NCBI GenBank assembly: GCA_905221605.1
Contig: CAJNDS010000347.1
Location: 594,001 to 658,000, forward strand
Length of the DNA: 64,000 bases
Direction: 5' to 3'
Origin: Symbiodinium natans
Lineage: Eukaryota; Sar; Dinophyceae; Suessiales; Symbiodiniaceae
Shown here: in pieces, positions 58,597 through 64,000 of the stretch
Numbering within the stretch: the first letter of the stretch is position 1
Layout: each line of letters begins with the position of its first letter
Program-made: the position numbers and the translations under genes
Notes under the pieces: generated by a model
Told to the model about the DNA's origin: nothing
The model's database searches: none
What the model saw: only the letters and a program-made list of their open reading frames with translations

Positions 58597-59076
58597 CTAG
58601 AAGCTGACGTGCAGCGCGCGGTCCCGGAAGTAGCCCAGCTCGTGGGCCTTCTGCACGCTCTCCGAGTTGGCGATGGGATCCCAGTTGAGGGAGAGCTCGC
58701 CCGTGCCGCCGGAGGTGAAGCGGTGGAACTGCAGCGTGACCTCGCGCTCCTCGCCCCACTCGCGGAGGAGGTCCTCCTTCTGCTCCTCCGAGAGCTCGTC
58801 GTCGAAGGCCAGGCTCACGTGCAGCGGGTGGTACTGCTCCGCCTCGGGGCGCTTCAGGGGCGACGGGCCCTCCAGGCCGATGGCCCAGAGCATCGGGCCG
58901 CCCTCCCGGTGGGGCGCGAGCTGCGTCAGCTGCGCCTTGCGGGTCAGCCCGTCCCGCAAGAGGTCGCGCTGGACTTGGTAGTACTCCGCGTCGTCCGGGC
59001 GCTCCCTGTACCAGTCGCGCTTCTCCTCCTCCGTCCAGTCGCTCTCCGTCGCCTGCTCCACCAGGCTCTCGTACAT
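58597..59076 (-). CDS. Conserved-looking small protein (unknown)
   Basis: 159 codons from the ATG at 59076, which is preceded by TAAAA, and in which the TAA is the stop of the next upstream gene. The longer frame upstream of this ATG has no TAAA signal and is rejected. It is mostly hydrophilic, with WTEEEKRDWYRERPDD and LREWGEEREVTLQFHRF. The sequence GPMLWAIGLEGPSPLKRPEA, HPLHVSLAFDDELSEEQK and the C-terminal GYFRDRALHVSF suggest a compact alpha/beta fold. The HVS motif recurs (HPLHVSLAF, ALHVSF), as in a 2H phosphoesterase, but this is speculative. Function unknown. Confidence 0.5.
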   Translation of the reverse strand: MYESLVEQATESDWTEEEKRDWYRERPDDAEYYQVQRDLLRDGLTRKAQLTQLAPHREGGPMLWAIGLEGPSPLKRPEAEQYHPLHVSLAFDDELSEEQKEDLLREWGEEREVTLQFHRFTSGGTGELSLNWDPIANSESVQKAHELGYFRDRALHVSF

Positions 59077-59078
59077 TT

Positions 59079-59411
59079 TTACATGAGACCCCCATAGACC
59101 CCTGAGTCCGCCGTGTTCCGGCCGGCGGCCACGTCCCGCGCCATCCTGCGCACGCCCGCCCGCTCGGCGGGGGCCCACCTCAGCTGGGGGATCCTGCGGT
59201 TCACGGCGTCGGTCATGCGCCCGACCTCGTCCGCGTAGCTCTCGCCCTCCTGGCGCAGCCGCCGGTTGGCCAGCCACTCGTTGAAGGCCCGCGCGTCGAT
59301 GAGCTGCTGCTGTCTCTTGTAGAGCAGCGGCGTCAGGTTGTAGGAGGGGTACTGCTTGTGGAACGCCCGCAGCATCGCCGCCTCGTTGCGCCGCTCCGGA
59401 AAGGGCATCAT
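59079..59411 (-). CDS. Small basic helical protein
   Basis: 110 codons from an ATG within GTAAATG. Residues 10-75 form a basic helix-rich unit with an aromatic-hydrophobic pattern (AFHKQYPSYNLTPLLYKRQQQLIDARAF). Then come WLANRRLRQEG, LRWAPAERAGVRRMARDVAAG and a C-terminal GGLM. It ends one codon before the next ATG. No family recognised. By size and charge it may be a DNA- or capsid-binding accessory protein. Confidence 0.5.
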   Translation of the reverse strand: MMPFPERRNEAAMLRAFHKQYPSYNLTPLLYKRQQQLIDARAFNEWLANRRLRQEGESYADEVGRMTDAVNRRIPQLRWAPAERAGVRRMARDVAAGRNTADSGVYGGLM

Positions 59412-59419
59412 TTACAGGA

Positions 59420-59854
59420 TCAGAGATCCATGGTGTTGCGGAGCAGGAGCTCGTGGAAGCGGTCGGCGCGGGAGAGGTGCCGGGCGTGGCGGGCCTCCGA
59501 GGGCGTCATGCGGACCGGCTCGGTTGGCTGTTGCTGGGGGGCTGCGGGGGGCTCCGAAGGCTGTGCGGGCGCGGGCGCAGCCGTCGGAGGAGCCTTCGGA
59601 GGCTCGGCCACCACCGCCACGGTGGGCGGGGCGGGCTTCGGTTTGTTCTTGGAGCCCGGCGGCCTGCCTCTTCGCTTCGGCTGCGGCGGCTCGGGAGCGG
59701 GAACCACCGACGGCTCCGAGGGCTGTGCTGGGGCGGGGAGTGGGGTTGCTGCGGGCTCGGGGTCGGGCGCGGCAGGCTCGGCAGGCTCGGCCAGGGGCTC
59801 GGCCACCAAGGGCTCGGCGGCCACAGGAGCGGGTGCATCTTCCTGCTCAGCCAT
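59420..59854 (-). CDS. Pro/Ala-rich protein with AT-hook
   Basis: 144 codons from an ATG within TTAAATG. The protein is largely Pro/Ala/Glu with one basic patch KRRGRPPGSKNKPKP at about residue 60, an AT-hook (RGRP core) that binds the minor groove of A/T-rich DNA. A C-terminal helix (ARHARHLSRADRFHELLLRN) follows. Because the viral start sites are A/T-rich islands in GC-rich DNA, an AT-hook protein could bind them. The lower bias of the C-terminus suggests a folded end. Function inferred only from the motif. Confidence 0.6.
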   Translation of the reverse strand: MAEQEDAPAPVAAEPLVAEPLAEPAEPAAPDPEPAATPLPAPAQPSEPSVVPAPEPPQPKRRGRPPGSKNKPKPAPPTVAVVAEPPKAPPTAAPAPAQPSEPPAAPQQQPTEPVRMTPSEARHARHLSRADRFHELLLRNTMDL

Positions 59855-59870
59855 TTAATCTATTAAACAT

Positions 59871-60845
59871 TTATCGTTCAGTGTCCAAGAAGATCAGGAA
59901 GGACACGCTGGTGCCCCTGGTGTTCACGACGTTGCCCTGGTAGTCGGTGAGCTTGAAGCGCAAGTGGCGCAGCGTGATGGGCCCGTGGAGCTGAACCCAG
60001 TGGCCCTCCGACGTCTCTGCTTCCATCACATGACCCACGCCCTTGGAGACGACGACCTTGCAGAGGATGTCGTGCCCCAGCGGGCCGACCGTGGTCTCCC
60101 CGTTGGCCAGCGACGGGCACCTGAGGTATAGCTCAGAGTACGGATTCATCGTCACGAAGACGAAGCGCTGCACGGAGCCCGTGAGGTAGCTGGGGCCCAG
60201 GAGGTGGTTGATGCTGAGGGGCTTGCTGGGCGAGGCGCCCGGCGGGTAGGAGCCCGTGCCCGGGAAGCGCTGCCGGAGCTCGGCGTCGTTGAGGATCAGG
60301 CGCACACCGTCGTAGGTGACGTCCAGCTCGTTCGTCTCAGCCGTGTACGTGGCCGCGGCGAAGTTGCTGCTGATCCACGCGGCCAGCCGAGGGCCCGTGT
60401 ACGCGCCCACGGGGAGCTCCGCGTAGTGCAGGGTGCCGGCCACCTCGTCTTCCCAGTACAGGAACGTCCCGCGGTCCGTGCTCAGGAAGGCGTCGGCGAT
60501 GCGCACCTTGTAGACGGCCAGCTTGGCCCCGCTCTGGATGTGCACGCTCTCGCCGATGTCGAAGGAGAAGTCGGAGTCCGTGCCCTGTGTACGCATCCGA
60601 GAGTCCACGTACAGAGACACCATGAGCTTTCTTCTACGGCGGAAAATCCCCGTGCGCCGCGCCGAGAACTCGCTGGTGGCCGACTCCTCCGAGACCTGCC
60701 GTGGCCTCTGGGGCGGGGGCCAGTGGCGGCTGGGGTCGTAGACGCCCGTGGTCGTGGTGCAGCACCTAAGGTTGTTGCACTCGCTCTCGCAGATCGGGCC
60801 CCCGCCCAGCAGCTTGGCCGCCATCTGGCTCAGCAGGCTGCCCAT
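59871..60845 (-). CDS. Minor capsid (penton-like) protein
   Basis: 324 codons from an ATG. The start overlaps the C-terminal part of the ATPase gene by 80 nt, and TAAAC lies 5 nt before the ATG. A disordered first 70 residues with a Cys cluster (CESECNNLRCC) leads to LMVSLYVDSRMRTQGTDSDF. Beta-rich sequence with LAVYKVRIADAF and YAELPVGAYTG follows, then the C-terminal LRHLRFKLTDYQGNVVNTRG and VSFLIFLD. The HLxFxLTDxxGNxVNTRG end is characteristic of Polinton/PLV minor capsid proteins that close the five-fold vertices. Together with the major capsid protein it supports a virion. Confidence 0.75.
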   Translation of the reverse strand: MGSLLSQMAAKLLGGGPICESECNNLRCCTTTTGVYDPSRHWPPPQRPRQVSEESATSEFSARRTGIFRRRRKLMVSLYVDSRMRTQGTDSDFSFDIGESVHIQSGAKLAVYKVRIADAFLSTDRGTFLYWEDEVAGTLHYAELPVGAYTGPRLAAWISSNFAAATYTAETNELDVTYDGVRLILNDAELRQRFPGTGSYPPGASPSKPLSINHLLGPSYLTGSVQRFVFVTMNPYSELYLRCPSLANGETTVGPLGHDILCKVVVSKGVGHVMEAETSEGHWVQLHGPITLRHLRFKLTDYQGNVVNTRGTSVSFLIFLDTER

Positions 60846-61593
60846 CGCCGTTTAGGAGGAACTTCCGGTCGAAGCGCACCCAAAACATATCTTCCTTGGG
60901 GGCGCGGAGGTTCACGAACCAGAACGAGTAGGGCTCCCTGGTGGCCTCCTCGTACATGGCGTAGAGGGTCTCCTTCGGGAGCATGGCGGAGAGCTCCTCC
61001 ACCAGGGCGTCCAGCTCCAGCTGGTTCCGCAGACGAAACACCGCGTAGAACATGACGTTGACCCGCACGGCGGAGCTCATGAGACGCAGCTTCTGGGTGC
61101 TCACCCAGGTGTTGATGCAGAAATGTCGGCCGCGGATGAAGAGCGTGTCCAAAACGCCGTCTCCCGTCTTGCGGTGCACCGCGGCGTTATCAGCATGGTC
61201 GTCAAGGACCACCAAAACAGAGTAAAGTTTTTTCAGGCCCAGCTCCTTGGACTTCTGCGTGATGCGTTTCTGGTCGGCGATAATTTTCCGGAGCGCCCCC
61301 TCGTCCCAGTCCTCCCACCAGCACTGCTCCCGGTCCGTGTTCACGCCCAGCTCGTCTCTGATGTACTCCTTGACGGGCTGCCAGGCGGAGTCGACCTCCA
61401 CCGAGGGCGAGAAGATGTAGATGCGCTCAAAGCACCCACGATATTGGGCGAGAATCATTGACACCAAGAGCACCGTCTTCCCGCTGGCCGAGGGCGCGCA
61501 CAGGATCCCGTTGGCGGGGGGTTTGCAGACAACCGGATCGGGCGGCTGCTTGACGCTGTACTCCGGCGTCTTGAAGAGACGCACCTTGCCCAT
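60766..61593 (-). CDS. Genome-packaging ATPase (FtsK/HerA, A32-like)
   Basis: 275 codons from an ATG with TAAAGA just upstream. Walker A is CAPSASGKTVLL (residues 32-43, with PSASGKT for the usual P-x-GSGKT) and Walker B is SVLVVLDDHAD (about 125-135). WVSTQKL (about 165) has the sensor Gln of the family. The last 25 residues run into the minor capsid gene in another frame. It would drive viral DNA into the preformed capsid at a vertex. Size and the position next to the capsid genes are usual for Polintons and virophages. Confidence 0.85.
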   Translation of the reverse strand: MGKVRLFKTPEYSVKQPPDPVVCKPPANGILCAPSASGKTVLLVSMILAQYRGCFERIYIFSPSVEVDSAWQPVKEYIRDELGVNTDREQCWWEDWDEGALRKIIADQKRITQKSKELGLKKLYSVLVVLDDHADNAAVHRKTGDGVLDTLFIRGRHFCINTWVSTQKLRLMSSAVRVNVMFYAVFRLRNQLELDALVEELSAMLPKETLYAMYEEATREPYSFWFVNLRAPKEDMFWVRFDRKFLLNGDGQPAEPDGGQAAGRGPDLRERVQQP

Positions 61594-61640
61594 TCTTTAC
61601 CTAGAGCGCCCGGTAGCACTCGTGGAGCCCGCAGCACATT

Positions 61641-62249
61641 TTAATTGACGCTCCCGGCAATCTCGTCGCAGAGGGCGGGAGGAATGGAGTACAGATCGTC
61701 CCTGGAGAAGCTACCCTCATAGCCTCTGCGGGAGCCCCGCTGCGCGCTCGCCGGGTGCCCGCGGCCGTCGAAGGCCTCGCAGCGGTCGCCCTTCCTGCAG
61801 ACGCCGCGAGAGGGCGTCCAGGGCAGGTTGCCCCAGATCCTCGTGGGTTTACGGTACGAATAGCCGAACTTGCAGTAGGTGACGTCGTGGAAGGGCAGCC
61901 CGGCCATGTACTCGCGCGTCTTCAGCAGCCCCGTGGCCGGGTTCTCGAGGGCCCACCACCTGGGCTTGAGGTAGTCGATGATCTCGAGGGCCTTGAGGAC
62001 CAGCGCGTCGCCGGCCGGCAGGTCGCGGGGGCGGTTCCTGAGGGCCATGGAGAACTCGGTGCACACGGGGCTCGCCCACACCATGTCGAAGTGGCCGGGA
62101 GCGTAGTCCCTGTAGTGCCATTGGAGGATGTCACAGCAGATGGTCGGGCGGGCCTTGGCGTTCAGGTCGAGGCTCGTGACCTCCCAGCCGCGGGCCTCGA
62201 AGGCGCGGCCCACGGACCCCGTGCCCGAGAAGAGCTCGAGCAGCCGCAT
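61641..62249 (-). CDS. C5-cytosine DNA methyltransferase (Dcm-like, short)
   Basis: 202 codons from an ATG preceded by TAAA followed by a run of As. Motif I: LLELFSGTGSVGRAFEARGW with LDLN for the SAM acid (Asp28). Motif IV: WASPVCTEFS, with Cys63 as the nucleophile and one Val inserted where PPC would be. Motif VI: LENPATG (Glu102). The C-terminal target-recognition part is short. Similar small Dcm-like enzymes occur in Polinton-like elements and algal viruses. It may protect viral DNA from restriction or mark it. The PVC for PPC change is common in this short family and does not argue against activity. Confidence 0.8.
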   Translation of the reverse strand: MRLLELFSGTGSVGRAFEARGWEVTSLDLNAKARPTICCDILQWHYRDYAPGHFDMVWASPVCTEFSMALRNRPRDLPAGDALVLKALEIIDYLKPRWWALENPATGLLKTREYMAGLPFHDVTYCKFGYSYRKPTRIWGNLPWTPSRGVCRKGDRCEAFDGRGHPASAQRGSRRGYEGSFSRDDLYSIPPALCDEIAGSVN

Positions 62250-62256
62250 TTTTTTT

Positions 62257-62379
62257 TTACCACGGTTCCTCCCACGGTCTCGCGAGGACCCACAACACGG
62301 CGACGCCGCCGGCCAGCGTCAGCGCGACGCACAGAAACTCCCCGAAGCTCACGGGGCCGGCGCGTTCACAGGGCGACAT
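62257..62379 (-). CDS. 40-residue single-span membrane peptide
   Basis: 40 codons, ATG at 62379 preceded by TAAAAAAA; its TAA stop at 62257 is the TAAA of the methyltransferase start. Residues 14-32 (EFLCVALTLAGGVAVLWVL) form one clear membrane helix, followed by a basic ARPWEEPW end. It is too short for most ORF screens, but the start signal and the helix support it. It could be a viral membrane peptide (release or entry). No homologue is claimed. Confidence 0.6.
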   Translation of the reverse strand: MSPCERAGPVSFGEFLCVALTLAGGVAVLWVLARPWEEPW

Positions 62380-62411
62380 TTTTTTTATTGAGGAGGAATA
62401 AAACGGGAGCC
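62380..62411. promoter_or_regulatory. Bidirectional viral start region
   Basis: 32 bp between two divergent ATGs, containing TTTTTTTATTG on one side and AGGAATAAAACGGGAGCC on the other. It carries the TAAA signal for both directions and divides the minus-strand structural array from the plus-strand replication genes. Confidence 0.7.
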
Positions 62412-62969
62412 ATGACGATCCAGCTTGGCAACATCCTCACAAACTCCAAGGGTGGAAAGTACATCCCGCTGCGCGGAGACGGTGGCGATGCGCCCACGTG
62501 GAAGAGCAACTGGCTGAAAGTGATTTGGAACCCCTCCAGCTACGGCGACCCCGAGGCGGTGCGTGTCTCCATGTGCCTGGAGCCCGACGAGGCCGCCCGG
62601 GCCTTCTTCCGGGAGACGGAGGAGTGGGCGGCCAAGGCGTTGTCGGAGCACTCTCAGCGCGACTCCCGCATCTTCGGCAAGCCCCTCAAACCAGAGGAGG
62701 TGCAGGAGCGGATGGCCAGCGCGCTCAAAATCAGCACCAAGGAAACGGAGTTCCTGAAGCTCAAGCTCCACTGGGACAAGGTGCGGCTGTGGGGGCCAGA
62801 GGGCGAGAAACTCCCAGCACAGAAGCTGCACCTGCAGGGCTGCCTGTGCAAGGTCCACGTGGAGCTGCGCCAGGTGTGGCTGATGAGCTCTCAGTGCGGC
62901 GTGCTGGCGGAGGTCACGGACGTGATGCTGCAGCACTGCGAGCCGCCGGAGCCGCAATGCCCCTTTTAG
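62412..62969 (+). CDS. Candidate single-stranded DNA-binding / replication protein
   Basis: 185 codons from an ATG. The N-terminus has LGNILTNSKGGKYIPL and a W-x5-W motif (PTWKSNWLKVIW). It continues with strand-like VRVSMCLE, a helical TEEWAAKALSEHS, and a C-terminal half with KLHLQGCLCKVHVELRQVW and GVLAEVTDVMLQ, beta-strand spacing of the kind seen in OB-fold proteins. Position next to the probable polymerase and divergence from the structural array suit a replication-side protein. The OB-fold idea is inferred from pattern only. Confidence 0.45.
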   Translation: MTIQLGNILTNSKGGKYIPLRGDGGDAPTWKSNWLKVIWNPSSYGDPEAVRVSMCLEPDEAARAFFRETEEWAAKALSEHSQRDSRIFGKPLKPEEVQERMASALKISTKETEFLKLKLHWDKVRLWGPEGEKLPAQKLHLQGCLCKVHVELRQVWLMSSQCGVLAEVTDVMLQHCEPPEPQCPF

Positions 62970-62984
62970 ACGCGTTCGACCATC

Positions 62985-63120
62985 GACACGGGCTACACCG
63001 AGTAGGTGCCCCGATGGGTGCCCCGATGCGTGCCCCGATTTTGAAATTGGGGCACCCGTCGACACGGCTAGCCAGGGGACCTGCGTTCGCCCGACCGCCG
63101 CCGCCGAGGGGCGGGTAGTA
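62985..63120. promoter_or_regulatory. Repeat and hairpin upstream of the polymerase start
   Basis: Three GTGCCCCGAT copies (63006-63041) are followed by the inverse ATTGGGGCAC, able to form TGCCCCGA-TTTT-like/ATTGGGGCA stems. The phrase TCGACACGGCT is also duplicated (about 62990 and 63060). AGTAAATC lies directly before the ATG. Confidence 0.6.
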
Positions 63121-63125
63121 AATCA

Positions 63126-64000
63126 TGTCATGGGCACAGCAGCGCGAGAGAATCCGGCGGGCCGTGGAGGCGGGCGTCTCCGCGCGCACCTCGCCGCAGG
63201 GCTCGGAGCTCCTGCGCCTCCCCAACGCCCAGCAGCTCCTACTCGCCCGGCCAGACGGACAGCCCACGCGCGCAGGATCCTTCTACTACCAGCTGGTCGG
63301 GCGGCGCCCGCCCTCCCGGCGCTTCAACGAGGCGCAGCCGCTCGTGCGCGACGGCCCCAACGACTACATTCTGCTGCGGGGAGGCGCCAAGAAGCTGGTG
63401 CGCAGCCTGCAGCCCGACGGCAGCTACCGCGTCACCAAGCTGGGCAAGGCCTTCTTCAAGGACAAGTGGACCGACTTCATCGCCCACATGCCCGTGAGGA
63501 TCCGTGGAAGGCGGCGCCGCGGGCAGCCGTACCAGAGGGACGACTTCCTGCCCGTGATCCTGGACGGCCTCGGGCGCCAGAACGACGGGCTGAGCGAGGT
63601 GCAGCAGCACCGGAACGTGATCGCGGCGGCGCTCCGCAAGATGGGGAACCCCGAGGACGGCGACGTCGTCACGGAGCTCTCGGACGAGACGTACTACTAC
63701 GACGCCTCGCGGGACTGGGGCGTCTCCAAGCAGACGATGCAGGTGGCGCAGAACAACCAGGTGGAGACGGAGGTGACGCTCCGCCAGCCGCTGGGCGCGC
63801 TGCGGGACGTCTCCTACCAGCTCTTCAGGGGCTCGGAGATCCTGGAGAGCGCCTTCGAGGAGCGCGCCGACAGGCTCTGCGTGGTGCGCCAGGTCGCGGA
63901 GCTGCTGCAGCTGCCCTTCGAGGAGATCTACTCGGACTTCGACGCGATCTGCCCCCAGGGCTGGGAGCAGAGGGGCGTCACCGGCAAGGAGATCCGGCAG
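63126..64000 (+). CDS. Probable N-terminal part of protein-primed DNA polymerase B (partial)
   Basis: Open from the ATG at 63126 to the window edge (291 codons, no stop). The start follows GTAAATC. Residues 95-135 read LQPDGSYRVTKLGKAFFKDK and WTDFIAHMPVRIRGRRRR, then PYQRDDFLPVILDGLGR. Later LRQPLGALRDVSYQLFRGSE, LCVVRQVAELLQLPFEEIY and DAICPQGWEQRGVTGKEIR are seen. The FFKDK...HMPVRIRG and RQPLGALR phrases resemble the N-terminal domain of dinoflagellate Polinton polymerase B as I remember it; the exonuclease and polymerase motifs would lie to the right of the window. If correct, it would replicate the element using a terminal protein. Confidence 0.5.

Larger units (their letters stand above)
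51130..64000. mobile_element. Polinton/Maverick or Polinton-like virus (right end outside window)
   Basis: Integrase, double-jelly-roll capsid, minor capsid, FtsK/HerA packaging ATPase and a probable protein-primed polymerase lie within 13 kb. These are the core of the Polinton/PLV/adintovirus supergroup. Integrase, capsid, packaging and methyltransferase genes are on the minus strand and the replication genes on the plus strand. Genes are packed with gaps of 0-30 nt, and every start is preceded by TAAA. Terminal inverted repeats were not found; the right end is beyond 64 kb and the left is probably between 50.5 and 51.1 kb. All visible genes are intact, so this may be a recent insertion or a live virus. 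No known host range can be read from the sequence; a protist host is implied. Confidence 0.8.

Noticed and set aside
59077-59277. 67-codon N-terminal extension of the 159-codon viral gene
   Set aside because: The extension overlaps the 110-codon gene and lacks a TAAA signal, which sits directly before the ATG at 59076.
51406-62969. Many 100-470-codon plus-strand frames across the viral array
   Set aside because: Antisense shadows of the minus-strand viral genes; biased Arg/Gly/Val/His composition and no TAAA start.

Overview
The window most resembles nuclear DNA of a dinoflagellate, probably of the Symbiodiniaceae type. This is an inference from five things: dense nested retroelements, interstitial TTTAGGG/CCCTAAA tracts, many simple and minisatellite repeats, large ORFs in one orientation, and a GC-rich viral element embedded in host sequence. 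No rRNA, tRNA or CRISPR was found, and no conventional host housekeeping gene could be named.

Layout. (1) 1-6.4 kb: no credible gene; tandem and dispersed repeats. (2) 6.43-20.6 kb, minus strand: a Ty1/copia element. It has a primer-binding site, gag with a zinc knuckle and a DSG protease at 17.4-20.5 kb, and the RT C-terminus, RNase H and a methyltransferase-like tail at 7.0-8.5 kb. It is split by a tyrosine-recombinase (DIRS/Ngaro-like) retroelement at 8.48-16.3 kb, which carries a recombinase, a gag-like protein, a methyltransferase-like/RT/RNase H polyprotein and a 238-bp direct repeat. An unidentified frameshifted ORF lies at 16.4-17.8 kb. (3) 20.6-23.45 kb: repeats, telomere-like tracts and a nine-unit satellite. 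(4) 23.5-38.9 kb: six collinear minus-strand reading frames of unknown system. They are a 1880-codon protein with transposase-like motifs, a cytosine-methyltransferase-like protein, two related small zinc-binding proteins, a coiled-coil protein and a protein with a cupin-like motif. (5) 39-43 kb: a 426-bp fold-back element and higher-order minisatellites, where base composition becomes markedly GC-rich. (6) 43-50.5 kb, plus strand: a secreted or anchored Q-rich coiled-coil protein, a natural fusion of three C2H2 zinc fingers to a nuclease-like domain, an EPT-repeat protein, and two F-box-like paralogues. (7) 51.1-64 kb (open at the right edge): a Polinton/Maverick or Polinton-like virus. It has an integrase, an S74-chaperone fibre, a double-jelly-roll major capsid protein, minor capsid and accessory proteins, a packaging ATPase, a C5-methyltransferase, a 40-residue membrane peptide, a small candidate replication protein, and the start of a probable polymerase B.

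How it fits together. In (7) the structural genes, packaging ATPase and methyltransferase form one tightly packed minus-strand array. It diverges from a plus-strand replication arm across a 32-bp bidirectional start region. All thirteen genes there carry a TAAA tract 0-12 nt before the ATG, like a poxvirus/NCLDV late promoter. None of the plus-strand genes in (6) does, so the viral block probably begins near 51.1 kb. Four unrelated elements in the window each encode a methyltransferase-like domain. The most novel-looking items are the six-ORF cassette (4), the TAAA-ATG signature and the zinc-finger nuclease.
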